The notes below the pieces were generated by a model. That model did no database searches, was not told the DNA's origin, and saw only the letters and a list, made by a program, of their open reading frames with translations. From Hungatella hathewayi (GTDB taxonomy: Bacteria > Bacillota > Clostridia > Lachnospirales > Lachnospiraceae): a stretch of DNA of 64,000 nt. The DNA is taken from assembly GCA_025149285.1 (NCBI GenBank), contig CP102274.1:1813501-1877500 (forward strand). The letters run 5' to 3'. A program made the translations under genes and the position numbers. Positions 1 through 7,906 of the stretch are shown piece after piece; position 1 is the stretch's first letter, and each line of letters opens with the position of its first letter.

Positions 1-209
1 TTGACGCGTACATGGAAGAGGGGGACGGCCTCGTTCTGATCGACTATAAGACCGATCACGTGGTGAAAGGCCATGAATCGCTGCTGACCGAGCGGTATGG
101 AATTCAGCTGGAGTACTATAAGCGGGCGCTGGAACAGATGACGGGGAAACGGGTGCTGGAGAAAATAATATATTCGCTGACGCTTCAGGAGGAGATTGTG
201 ATAGAGTAA
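1..209 (+). CDS. addA: ATP-dependent helicase/nuclease subunit A (AddA), C-terminal end only
   Basis: The open frame enters from the left edge (first complete codon at base 3) and stops at 207-209, so only about 68 residues are visible. They contain LIDYKTD, the RecB-family nuclease motif with catalytic Asp and Lys, followed by an IQLEYYKRAL stretch matching the QxxxY helix. This is the arrangement at the end of AddA, the helicase-nuclease that works with AddB in double-strand-break end processing. AddB would be expected just outside the window. The family is well supported; other PD-(D/E)XK helicase-nucleases cannot be fully excluded from such a short piece. Confidence 0.8.
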   Translation, partial: DAYMEEGDGLVLIDYKTDHVVKGHESLLTERYGIQLEYYKRALEQMTGKRVLEKIIYSLTLQEEIVIE

Positions 210-220
210 GGGATGGTTTA

Positions 221-263
221 GGGCATTTCTCTAAAAGAAAAAATTAGAGTAATGCCCTTTTTT
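221..263 (+). terminator. Intrinsic terminator after addA
   Basis: A 14-bp stem (221-234 with 244-257, one mismatch) with an A-rich loop is followed by six T residues at 258-263. It lies 12 bases after the addA stop and separates it from the convergent minus-strand ATPase gene. Confidence 0.85.
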
Positions 264-298
264 GCTCCTACGTTTTTTTGCGGCGGGCAGCAAAGTGG

Positions 299-1768
299 TT
301 ACCTATACTCACTGCTCTTTGAAAAACGGGATACCATCTGATCCATACTGATACAAACCAATTTTTCTTCTGCCTCGAGCTGAAGGACCTGCTCCGTAAA
401 ACCGCTTTGGGAAAAAAGATAAAAGGAACATTCGGTATCTCCTGTATTTTCCCATTTGGATTTCAGGGTTTTATAATCTCTCAGATCGAAGGGAGAGGCT
501 TTATACTTGCATTCCCCGAGAAGATAGTGTTTGCTTTGATGATCCACGGCCATAATATCAATTTCGGTTTCATATGTTCTGCGGGATTTATGTCCATTTC
601 CGCCATCTGTAAGCTTTGTGATTTTTCCCCACCATCGGCCGATCTTTGTGTATCGGTATGGTAATTGTTCCTGCCTGTTCAGCAGGCGAATATAATCACG
701 GCACAGGCTTTCGAACACGAAGGCCGTGAATTCGTGTAATTGAGGGGTTACCACATATTTCATTACACCTTCCGTATCTCCGGCTTCTAAGTCTGAGTAC
801 GTAGTGAAGACGAAGGAATACCAGAAACGGAAGAAGTTATCTGTCAGCTGATAAAGTCCTTTGTTTGATTTTGCACGTTCCTTTACACTGTCAGAAACCG
901 AGAACTCCCGTTTGACTATCTGGAGATCCATTAGATTTTTTAAGTATACAGCAAGTTTTGATTTTTCGATTTGAGTTTTGTTGAAAATATCATTTAAAGT
1001 GGTGTTTCCTAATGCAATGGCTTCAATAATAGTATTATAAACGGCAGTTTCTCTGAGTTCCTGCCGCAATAAAAATTCTACTTCACTGTATAATACGGAT
1101 CCTTTTGTTAATATATTTTTCCTGATATTCTCTTCCACACTGATACGATGATCAAATTGTTTTAAATAGTGAGGAATTCCTCCTAAAATTGCGTAGACCG
1201 TTATCTGGTCCTCAGGCGGATAATCAGGAAAGAATTTTATAACATCAGAAAACGGCATTTCTGTCATTTTGTAGATACCTGTAGCACGTCCATAGAGGGG
1301 ATTTTTTTCCGCCAGTATCTCCTTTTCGATAAAACTCATTGCACTGCCACATAGAATAATCATGATATCAGCATTTTTCAGAGATGAATCCCACAGATTT
1401 TGAAGAATGGAGGGGATGCTCCCATTTGCTCTGCACATATAGGGAAACTCATCGATCACAAGCAGTTTTTTACCGTTTCCAGGGAGCTCCAAGCTACTTG
1501 TAATGGCCGATTCCCAGTCCTGAAATTCGTGTATATATTGTGCTGCCGGAATCCCTGCTTTTAATACTTTTTCTGAATAAGAAAGTAATTGCTGCCGGTC
1601 TGTACATTCGCGGCAGGAATAAAAGATATGGGGTTTCCCTTTACAGAATTCTTTTAATGTTTCGGTTTTTCCAACGCGGCGCCGTCCGTATAGAACGATC
1701 AGTTGTCCTTCTTTACTTTTATATTTTTCTTCTAAAAAAGATAATTCCATTTTGCGTCCTATAAACAT
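299..1768 (-). CDS. AAA ATPase with DUF234-type C-terminal domain
   Basis: This 489-residue protein has a P-loop GRRRVGKT at residues 28-35 and a Walker B KLLVIDEFPY at 101-110, typical of archaeal-type STAND/AAA ATPases. A winged-helix-like middle region follows. The C-terminal part carries EIDIMA and GECKYK, the PD-(D/E)XK-like motifs of the DUF234 domain. The family is widespread and duplicated in anaerobes; its role is poorly known, and a link to DNA or mobile-element biology is only inferred. The gene stands alone, convergent with addA. Its promoter region holds a near-perfect palindrome at 1784-1810, which suggests autoregulation. Confidence 0.85.
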   Translation of the reverse strand: MFIGRKMELSFLEEKYKSKEGQLIVLYGRRRVGKTETLKEFCKGKPHIFYSCRECTDRQQLLSYSEKVLKAGIPAAQYIHEFQDWESAITSSLELPGNGKKLLVIDEFPYMCRANGSIPSILQNLWDSSLKNADIMIILCGSAMSFIEKEILAEKNPLYGRATGIYKMTEMPFSDVIKFFPDYPPEDQITVYAILGGIPHYLKQFDHRISVEENIRKNILTKGSVLYSEVEFLLRQELRETAVYNTIIEAIALGNTTLNDIFNKTQIEKSKLAVYLKNLMDLQIVKREFSVSDSVKERAKSNKGLYQLTDNFFRFWYSFVFTTYSDLEAGDTEGVMKYVVTPQLHEFTAFVFESLCRDYIRLLNRQEQLPYRYTKIGRWWGKITKLTDGGNGHKSRRTYETEIDIMAVDHQSKHYLLGECKYKASPFDLRDYKTLKSKWENTGDTECSFYLFSQSGFTEQVLQLEAEEKLVCISMDQMVSRFSKSSEYR

Positions 1769-1783
1769 TTTGAACCTTCTTTC

Positions 1784-1810
1784 TAATCGTGATTATTATA
1801 ATCATGATTA
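1784..1810. promoter_or_regulatory. 27-bp near-perfect palindrome in the ATPase gene promoter
   Basis: The arms TAATCGTGATTAT and ATAATCATGATTA flank a central T; apart from the centre only one symmetric pair mismatches. It lies 16-42 bases upstream of the minus-strand ATPase start and contains a TATAAT-like -10 on that strand. It is probably an operator, but the binding protein is unknown. Confidence 0.5.
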
Positions 1811-1982
1811 TATTTTACCCTGTTTTATGTAAAATATCAACTGTATACGATACAATTTTCTACCTAAAAACTATTTAGCATTGCTAAAATATTTTTATGT
1901 GATACAATGATAATAGATAATATCTATAAATAAAGGACGAAGGACGTCAATCTGAAAGCAAACGATTTACCAGGAGGGCGAT

Positions 1983-2825
1983 ATGGATATAAACTATCAT
2001 GAAATTGCGGAAAGGGCCGCTTCCCATGCGTTAAAGAGCAATATTACACTTGACTATTCAGAAAAAAGCATTGCGGAAGTTGAGTCAATCTTAGGAACGT
2101 ATTATGACCATCTTGCAGAGTATGACGGGAAGGATGGAGCAGATACGCTGTGGAATGTGGCAGTTCACTATGGCATTTATCTGGGTGAAACCATGCTGCG
2201 CCTCGGGATGAAGGAAAAGGGATTTGCCTGGTACATAGACGACGGCATGCCGGTTCTGAAAAATCAGGCGAAAGCTCAGATTTCTCCCGTCACAAAGGCT
2301 CACAAGCGAATTTTAAATGGACCGGAGGACAATGTAAAGAGCTTCTGCGATGTGGCTTTTCTGCTTGCAGACGGGAAATTCCCGGATAAAAACGTTCATC
2401 GGGCGATCAATGTGCATCTGCCCTCCGGTCAGGTGATAGAAAATGTGTTATACCGGGATATCGCTTCTTATATTACGATGATTGAAACGGGCAGGGAGGA
2501 TTTCCTGATCCTGGAATCCCAGGACGGCTTCTTTCAGTTTTACGGTGTGAACAACCAATTCGTCTGTGAGGTACGCGTAAATCTGCCGGATGGCGACTTT
2601 CATACCTACTCTGTCATTGATAAGGCTAAAGAGCAGCAGACCCGGCGGGTCCAGCTTACCACGCCTTATGGACAGTTTACACCTGCAGAGCGGGAGGTGG
2701 TGTCTCTGGAAGTGGTGAACATGGTTGTCCGGGCATACTATGAACATGTGAAGACAGACGACTTTCTTGGAGCGATTCCATATATTGATACCACGGAGAT
2801 AACGAAGCGGTGTATGGGGCTTTAA
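1983..2825 (+). CDS. Unrecognised 280-residue protein upstream of selD
   Basis: I do not recognise the family. The protein is soluble, with no signal peptide or membrane segment. The N-terminal half (about 1-110) is helical and acidic and contains LWNVAVHYGIYLGETML; the rest looks like mixed beta strands with repeated aromatic and Val/Ile positions. The start is supported by AGGAGG at 1973-1978, five bases before ATG. A candidate promoter is TTGCTA, 16 bases, TACAAT just upstream of 1910. The stop is 27 bases before the selD start with no terminator between, so it may be co-transcribed with selD; whether it has any selenium role is unknown. Confidence 0.6.
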   Translation: MDINYHEIAERAASHALKSNITLDYSEKSIAEVESILGTYYDHLAEYDGKDGADTLWNVAVHYGIYLGETMLRLGMKEKGFAWYIDDGMPVLKNQAKAQISPVTKAHKRILNGPEDNVKSFCDVAFLLADGKFPDKNVHRAINVHLPSGQVIENVLYRDIASYITMIETGREDFLILESQDGFFQFYGVNNQFVCEVRVNLPDGDFHTYSVIDKAKEQQTRRVQLTTPYGQFTPAEREVVSLEVVNMVVRAYYEHVKTDDFLGAIPYIDTTEITKRCMGL

Positions 2826-2852
2826 ATCTATGAATAAAGGAGCAGAGAAATC

Positions 2853-3899
2853 ATGATACCAGACAACGAAGTAAGGCTGACACAAATGACAAAGACAGCA
2901 GGATGTGCTGCAAAGATTGGTCCGGGGACTCTGGCAGGAGTTCTGGAAAACCTTCCAAAAGCCGATGATCCGAACCTGATGGTCGGAATCGAGACCTCTG
3001 ACGATGGAGCTGTATACCGGGTGAATGACGAGCTGGCGCTTATACAGACGCTGGATTTCTTCACACCGGTGGTGGACGACCCTTATACCTTCGGCCAGGT
3101 GGCTGCTGCCAACGCATTGAGCGATATCTATGCCATGGGCGGAGAACCGAAGGTGGCGCTTAACATTGTGGCGTGGCCAAACTGCGTCAATCCGGCATTT
3201 CTCGGTAAGATACTGGAGGGCGGCGCTTCGAAGGTCGCGGAAGCGGGAGCTGTCCTGGCAGGAGGACATTCCGTCCAGGATGATGAACCAAAGTACGGCT
3301 TAAGTGTGACGGGGTTTGTTCATCCGGACAAGATTTTTAAAAACTGCGGTGCAAGACCGGGAGACGTACTGATTCTGACGAAGCCGCTGGGAACCGGCAT
3401 CGTGAATACGGCGGTGAAGGCTGATATGGCTTCTGCGGAGGCGAAAGAGGAGGTGATCCGGGTTATGACCTCTTTAAACAGGACGGCCAAGCGTGTGATC
3501 GAGCAGTTTGACGTACACAGCTGTACCGACGTGACCGGATTTGGTCTGGCAGGACACAGTGCCGAGATGGCTGAGGGCAGCGGTGTGACACTGGAAATCC
3601 ATATGTCGCAGCTGCCGATTCAAAAGGAGGCTCCGGATCTGGCAAAGATGGGGCTCATTCCGGCGGGAGCATACAGAAACCGTGCGTTCGTTGAGCATAA
3701 GGTGGACTTTGGGGACACGGAGGAATTCCTGTGTGATATCTTCTGCGATCCACAGACATCCGGAGGACTTTTAGTCAGCGTGACACCGGAGGATGGGGAA
3801 AAGATCGCGGCCGGGCTTCGGGAAGCCGGTCTGGAGACCGCATTTGCAGTAATCGGATGTGTGAAAGAGCTGGAAGATAAATTTGTGAAGCTGAGGTGA
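2853..3899 (+). CDS. selD: Selenide, water dikinase (selenophosphate synthase)
   Basis: SelD makes selenophosphate from selenide and ATP, the activated selenium donor. This 348-residue protein has the full family layout: TKTAGCAAKIGPG near the N-terminus with the catalytic residue as Cys18 and Lys21 (equivalent to E. coli Cys17/Lys20), then an AIRS-like ATP fold with LIQTLDFFTPVVDDPY and LAGGHSVQDDEPKYGLS. The catalytic residue is Cys, not selenocysteine, so no in-frame TGA is needed. No selA, selB or selC is visible here. Its neighbours point to the labile selenium cofactor of molybdenum hydroxylases as at least one use. The next gene starts four bases after its stop. Confidence 0.97.
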   Translation: MIPDNEVRLTQMTKTAGCAAKIGPGTLAGVLENLPKADDPNLMVGIETSDDGAVYRVNDELALIQTLDFFTPVVDDPYTFGQVAAANALSDIYAMGGEPKVALNIVAWPNCVNPAFLGKILEGGASKVAEAGAVLAGGHSVQDDEPKYGLSVTGFVHPDKIFKNCGARPGDVLILTKPLGTGIVNTAVKADMASAEAKEEVIRVMTSLNRTAKRVIEQFDVHSCTDVTGFGLAGHSAEMAEGSGVTLEIHMSQLPIQKEAPDLAKMGLIPAGAYRNRAFVEHKVDFGDTEEFLCDIFCDPQTSGGLLVSVTPEDGEKIAAGLREAGLETAFAVIGCVKELEDKFVKLR

Positions 3900-3903
3900 G
3901 CGT

Positions 3904-5037
3904 ATGATCTATCTTGATAATGCGGCCACCTCGTACCGAAAACCGGAGGCGGTATACCAGGCGGTCTTAGAGGCCATGCGCCATATGGGTAACTCCGGCA
4001 GAGGGGCCCACGGCGCGTCTTTGGATGCCTCCAGGCAGATTTATGCTGCCAGAGAACTGCTGGCGGAGCTGTTTCATGCGGGAGATCCCTCCAGAGTGGC
4101 GTTCACGGCCAACTCCACGGAAAGTCTGAATATGGCGCTCTTCGGTCTCTTTGGACCGGGTGACCACGTAATCACCACAATGCTGGAGCACAATTCTGTT
4201 CTGCGGCCGTTATATGCGTTGGAAGAGGCATGGATGGAACTGACGGTTCTTCCTGCCGATCAAAAGGGCTGTATCTGTTACGGGGATTTCGAAAAAGCGC
4301 TCAGACCCAATACAAAGGGGATCGTCTCTACCCATGCCTCTAATTTGACCGGAAATATGGTGGATATCGGGTGGATTGGACGCTTCTGCAGAGAAAAAAA
4401 ACTCCTTTATGTCGTGGATGCTTCTCAGACCGCAGGCGTGTTCGACATTAATATGGAAGAAATGAAGATAGATGTTCTCTGCTTCACCGGACACAAAGGT
4501 CTTCTGGGACCCCAGGGGACGGGAGGAATCTGTGTGCGCGAGGGCATTGCCGTGAGGCCTCTCATCGTGGGCGGAAGCGGCGTCCACAGCTACTCAAAGA
4601 CCCATCCGGCGGATATGCCGGCGGCTTTGGAGGCGGGAACTCTAAATGGTCATGGAATTGCAGGACTTTATGCGGCCTTGTGCTACATCCGGGAAACGGG
4701 CATGGATCAGATCCGGGAAAGAGAGCTTTCTCTTATGAGGCAGTTTTACGACGGGGTGAGAGCGATTCCAGGGGTGACCGTATACGGTGATTTCTCCGGC
4801 CTGCGGGCTCCGATCGTATCGCTGAATATCAGGGATTACGATTCCGGCGAGGTGGCGGATGAACTGGCATACCGCTATGAGATCTGCACCCGGGCGGGCG
4901 CTCACTGCGCTCCGCTGATGCACCGGGCTCTGGGGACGGAGAGTACCGGAGCCGTCCGTTTTTCCATGTCCCACTTTAATACGGAAGCAGAGATCGATGA
5001 GGCTGTCCGCGCGGTGAGCGAGATTGCGGCGGAATAG
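3904..5037 (+). CDS. Class V aminotransferase-fold cysteine desulfurase/selenocysteine lyase-like protein
   Basis: This 377-residue PLP enzyme begins MIYLDNAATSYRKPE, as cysteine desulfurases do. The Schiff-base lysine is Lys198 in FTGHKG; PLP contacts include His96 and Asp172 (VVDASQ); the catalytic Cys335 lies in RAGAHCAPLMH. It belongs to the desulfurase subgroup that recurs in selenium-dependent molybdenum hydroxylase loci such as that of Enterococcus faecalis. The likely role is mobilising sulfur or selenium from Cys/Sec for the Mo-Se cofactor or for SelD. It is translationally close to selD (4-base gap). The split between desulfurase and selenocysteine lyase activity cannot be settled from sequence. 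Confidence 0.88.
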   Translation: MIYLDNAATSYRKPEAVYQAVLEAMRHMGNSGRGAHGASLDASRQIYAARELLAELFHAGDPSRVAFTANSTESLNMALFGLFGPGDHVITTMLEHNSVLRPLYALEEAWMELTVLPADQKGCICYGDFEKALRPNTKGIVSTHASNLTGNMVDIGWIGRFCREKKLLYVVDASQTAGVFDINMEEMKIDVLCFTGHKGLLGPQGTGGICVREGIAVRPLIVGGSGVHSYSKTHPADMPAALEAGTLNGHGIAGLYAALCYIRETGMDQIRERELSLMRQFYDGVRAIPGVTVYGDFSGLRAPIVSLNIRDYDSGEVADELAYRYEICTRAGAHCAPLMHRALGTESTGAVRFSMSHFNTEAEIDEAVRAVSEIAAE

Positions 5038-5066
5038 CAGGCTGCTTTTGACAGGGGGAAATACTT

Positions 5067-5972
5067 ATGAATCTGAAACAACTGGAGGCCTTTGTCTGTG
5101 TGGCAGAGGTGAAAAGCTTTTCTCAGGCCGCTAAAAAACTGTATCTGACCCAGCCCACGGTCAGCGCCCATATCCATTCGCTGGAAAAGGAGCTGGGCGC
5201 CAGGCTGTTTATCCGGACGACGAAGGACGTGGAATTATCCCCGGCCGGAGAACTGCTGTACGGCAACGCCAGGAAGATGCTGCAGCTGGAAAAGAATATT
5301 CTCCGCGATTTTACGAGAGCGGATACGCCGGGAATTCAAAAGATTACGGTGGGCGCTTCCACTGTTCCGGGGCAGTATATTCTTCCTCAGATCCTCTCTC
5401 TGTTTTCCAGGACGTATCCGGGGAACCAGCTGGAACTGATGGAGGCGGACAGCCTGGAGGTCGTCCGCATGGTTCTGGATGGAAAGGTGGAGATCGGCTT
5501 TACCGGCACACGTCTGGAGGATCCGACCTGCGTATTTGAACCGTTTTACTATGACCGCCTCGTGGTGATCACGCCCAATGCAGAGGCATACCGGGAATAC
5601 GAGAAGACCGGCTTTCCGATAGAACGCTTCTATGAGGAAAAATGGATTATCCGGGAGGAAGGGTCCGGGACGCGGAAGGAAACGGAACGGTATTTAAAGG
5701 AGCACGGCGTGGACTTGAGGCGCATGAATGTAGTGGCGACCATCAGCAATCAGGAGACCATCAAAAAGTCAGTCAGCACCGCCATGGGAATCGCCATGAT
5801 CTCCAGCGCAGCGGTGGAAGACTATGTGGCTTCCGGCCAGCTTCTCCGTTTTCCGCTGGCGGAGGGCGACATTTACCGGAAACTTTACATGGTCTGGAGC
5901 AAGAGCAATAAGCCCGGTAAAGCCGCCAGGCTGTTCATACAGTTTGTGAGGGAACTGTATGCTTACTTATAG
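5067..5972 (+). CDS. LysR-family regulator of the selenium metabolism module
   Basis: This 301-residue LysR-type regulator has the winged HTH at 1-60 (SFSQAAKKLYLTQPTVSAHI, then ARLFIRTTKDVELSPAGE) and a two-lobed periplasmic-binding-type effector domain from about 90. It resembles the CysB/CysL-like subgroup found beside selD and yedE in clostridia. The effector may be a sulfur or selenium metabolite, which is inference. The stop codon lies inside an inverted repeat (5965-5987) that is centred about 64 bases before the predicted yedE transcription start, the classical LysR position. The same repeat recurs at 7733-7755. Confidence 0.88.
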   Translation: MNLKQLEAFVCVAEVKSFSQAAKKLYLTQPTVSAHIHSLEKELGARLFIRTTKDVELSPAGELLYGNARKMLQLEKNILRDFTRADTPGIQKITVGASTVPGQYILPQILSLFSRTYPGNQLELMEADSLEVVRMVLDGKVEIGFTGTRLEDPTCVFEPFYYDRLVVITPNAEAYREYEKTGFPIERFYEEKWIIREEGSGTRKETERYLKEHGVDLRRMNVVATISNQETIKKSVSTAMGIAMISSAAVEDYVASGQLLRFPLAEGDIYRKLYMVWSKSNKPGKAARLFIQFVRELYAYL

Positions 5973-5987
5973 ATAAAAGCTATAAGT
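5965..5987. promoter_or_regulatory. Putative LysR operator 1 (yedE promoter)
   Basis: ACTTATAG, seven bases, CTATAAGT forms a perfect 8-bp inverted repeat. It sits about 64 bases before the predicted yedE start point and recurs with identical arms and spacing at 7733-7755. Confidence 0.65.
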
Positions 5988-6004
5988 ATAATGCGATTAT
6001 CAAT

Positions 6005-6033
6005 TAGACAGGTGTCCCTTTCTTTGCTACACT
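6005..6033 (+). promoter_or_regulatory. Promoter of yedE
   Basis: TAGACA (6005-6010), a 17-base spacer and TACACT (6028-6033) predict a start point near 6040. The -10 box is imperfect, as expected for an activated promoter, and operator 1 lies upstream. Confidence 0.6.
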
Positions 6034-6072
6034 GAATTCATAAATTTTTCCATTTATGAAAAGGGGGACAAC

Positions 6073-7170
6073 ATGAATTTGACGGAATCGAAAAAAACAC
6101 TGGCGCTATCGGGGGTAATGCTGGGGATCACGGCGGCGGCGCTGGCCTTCTTCGGAAACCCGAAGAACATGGCGATCTGTATCGCCTGCTTTATCCGTGA
6201 TACAGCGGGAGCCATGAAATTACACCAGGCGGCGGTGGTACAGTATGTGCGGCCTGAGATTGCCGGAATTGTGGCCGGGGCGTTCTTAATCTCTCTGATT
6301 ACAAAAGAATACCGCTCCACGGCAGGCTCTTCACCGATGATACGTTTTGTGCTGGGGATGATCATGATGACCGGCGCCCTTGTATTTCTGGGCTGTCCGC
6401 TGCGTATGCTGATCCGTATGTCGGCAGGCGATTTGAACGCCTATGTGGCGCTGGCTGGCTTTGTGGGCGGTGTTTTTACCGGAACAGCTGCACTAAAGAG
6501 GGGCTTCAGCCTGGGTAGATCGTATGAATCACGAAGCGCCAGCGGATATGTTCTGCCTGTTCTTCTGGTTCTCATACTGATCTTGAGCGTGACGACGAGC
6601 CTGATGGCGGTCAGCGAGAAGGGGCCGGGAAGCATGCACGCGCCTGTACTCATCGCACTTGTGGGCGGACTGGTATTCGGAGCCGTCTCACAGAAATGCA
6701 GGACCTGCTTTGCCGGAAGCTTCCGTGATGTGATATTAATGAAAAACTTTGATTTAATAACAATTATCGGAGCATTTTTCGCAGTGATGCTTCTGTTTAA
6801 CATGGTAACCGGAGGCTTTAAGCTTTCCTTCGACGGTCAGCCGGTAGCCCATGCACAGCATTTGTGGAATATACTCGGTATGTATGTGGTTGGATTTGCA
6901 GCCGTGCTTGCAGGCGGATGTCCACTCAGGCAGCTGGTGCTGGCGGGACAGGGCTCTTCCGATTCCGCTGTCACCTTCCTGGGAATGTTCATCGGAGCGG
7001 CCCTCTGCCATAACTTCGGACTTGCCGGAGCGGCGGCAGCGGCAGCGACGGACACCTCGCCGGCGGCAGCAGGAGGCCCGGGAACAGCCGGAAAAGCCGC
7101 GGTCATCATCTGTATTGCGGTGCTGTTTGCCATTGGTTTTCTGCCGGGAATTCAGCGGGAGAAAAAATAG
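6073..7170 (+). CDS. yedE: YedE/YeeE-family putative selenium (or sulfur) transporter
   Basis: This 365-residue membrane protein has about nine or ten hydrophobic segments. It shows an internal duplication: CIACFIRD (Cys36, Cys39) with GCPLR (Cys108) in the first half, and CRTCFAGSFRD (Cys209, Cys212) with GCPLR (Cys283) in the second. Conserved cysteines in YeeE-type thiosulfate channels handle sulfur by transient interactions, and the YedE subgroup next to selD is assigned to selenium metabolism. An Ala/Gly-rich loop lies near residues 325-345. The gene has its own promoter and an AAGGGGG-type ribosome site and is followed 27 bases later by the TusA-like gene. Confidence 0.9.
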   Translation: MNLTESKKTLALSGVMLGITAAALAFFGNPKNMAICIACFIRDTAGAMKLHQAAVVQYVRPEIAGIVAGAFLISLITKEYRSTAGSSPMIRFVLGMIMMTGALVFLGCPLRMLIRMSAGDLNAYVALAGFVGGVFTGTAALKRGFSLGRSYESRSASGYVLPVLLVLILILSVTTSLMAVSEKGPGSMHAPVLIALVGGLVFGAVSQKCRTCFAGSFRDVILMKNFDLITIIGAFFAVMLLFNMVTGGFKLSFDGQPVAHAQHLWNILGMYVVGFAAVLAGGCPLRQLVLAGQGSSDSAVTFLGMFIGAALCHNFGLAGAAAAAATDTSPAAAGGPGTAGKAAVIICIAVLFAIGFLPGIQREKK

Positions 7171-7197
7171 AAGAACAGAGATCAGGAGGAACCCCAC

Positions 7198-7413
7198 ATG
7201 TATGAGGTAGACGCAAGAGGCTTATCGTGCCCCGAACCGTTAATACTGGTATCGGAAGCGCTTAAATCCCACCCGGGAGAGCAGATAAAGGTTCTGGTGA
7301 GCGAGCCGCATTCCAGAACGAATGTAGAAAAGTTTGTGAAGAACAGAGGACTTACCGTACTGGTAAGAGAAACTGGTTCGGAGTTCGAACTGACGATAGA
7401 AGGACAGAGATAG
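7198..7413 (+). CDS. TusA/SirA-like sulfur (selenium) carrier, N-terminal half of YedF
   Basis: This 71-residue protein is a single TusA-like domain: MYEVDARGLSCPEP with the carrier Cys11 in the CPxP motif, then a beta-alpha-beta pattern. In selenium loci this domain is usually the N-terminal part of a protein of about 200 residues called YedF. Here the frame stops after the TusA domain and the next start codon follows directly, so the carrier exists as a separate polypeptide. AGGAGG at 7185-7190 supports the start. It probably passes persulfide or selenide between the desulfurase, YedE and SelD. Confidence 0.85.
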   Translation: MYEVDARGLSCPEPLILVSEALKSHPGEQIKVLVSEPHSRTNVEKFVKNRGLTVLVRETGSEFELTIEGQR

Positions 7414-7650
7414 ATGAGGCAGAAAGAAAATAAAGTGATCGTGACGTTCCATACAACGGCGGAAGCGATCGCGATGGAGAAAGCCTGTTTAAACGGCAAA
7501 ATTCCGGGCCGTCTGATTCCGGTTCCGCGCCAGATTTCTTCCGGATGCGGTTTGGCCTACTGTGCCGCTGCAGAGCTGGAAAAGATGGTTTTAACGTATA
7601 TGGAGGAACACGGGCTGCATTATGAGGCGGTTGGCGTGTATCTGATTTGA
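7414..7650 (+). CDS. DUF3343-type putative Se/S carrier, small protein
   Basis: This 78-residue protein opens with KVIVTFHTTAEAIAMEKAC and contains GCGLAYCA (Cys45, Cys50). This is the DUF3343 pattern of putative Se/S carrier proteins found beside TusA-like genes. The ATG is immediately adjacent to the upstream TAG, so translation is probably coupled. A terminator-like hairpin follows at 7661-7692. The role in sulfur or selenium handling is inferred from family context. Confidence 0.82.
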   Translation: MRQKENKVIVTFHTTAEAIAMEKACLNGKIPGRLIPVPRQISSGCGLAYCAAAELEKMVLTYMEEHGLHYEAVGVYLI

Positions 7651-7660
7651 TTCAGGGATA

Positions 7661-7692
7661 GAAAAGGCGGTCAGAATTCCGGCCGCCTTTTC
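7661..7692 (+). terminator. Hairpin terminator closing the yedE operon
   Basis: A 10-bp stem (7661-7670 with 7683-7692) lies 10 bases after the last stop of the operon. The T run is short (four T, part of the stem), so termination may be partial. Confidence 0.6.
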
Positions 7693-7732
7693 TGATGCGG
7701 CCGGCGCGGAAGAAAGCCTGATAAATTTTTAG

Positions 7733-7755
7733 ACTTATAGAAAATAACTATAAGT
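7733..7755. promoter_or_regulatory. Putative LysR operator 2, upstream of the guanine deaminase leader
   Basis: ACTTATAG, seven bases, CTATAAGT: same arms and spacing as 5965-5987. It lies about 124 bases before the predicted guaD transcription start, so either a second promoter or long-range action is possible. The matching suggests that one LysR protein links selenium uptake with purine genes. Confidence 0.6.
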
Positions 7756-7831
7756 GCTCTGCCTGAATTGTATTCAAAATATCCTTCTAAAGGACGGAAA
7801 TAAAGAAAAATGCACAAAAATGAAAATAGTA

Positions 7832-7861
7832 TTGACAAATAGTTGTACAATATGGTAGACT
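7832..7861 (+). promoter_or_regulatory. Promoter of the riboswitch-guaD transcript
   Basis: TTGACA (7832-7837), 18-base spacer, TAGACT (7856-7861) place the transcript start near 7868, about 40 bases before the aptamer. Confidence 0.65.
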
Positions 7862-7906
7862 CAAACTGTCAGAGGTCAGAAAATTTAATAGAGATAAGTA
7901 TTCAAC

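Noticed and set aside
2448..3269. Long minus-strand open frame of 273 codons opposite the unknown gene and selD
   Set aside because: It overlaps two well-supported plus-strand genes, has no ribosome site, and its translation resembles no family; it is a shadow frame.
2853..3899. Search for a selenocysteine codon (in-frame TGA with SECIS) in selD
   Set aside because: The active-site residue is encoded as Cys and the frame is open throughout; no selenoprotein gene was recognised in the window.
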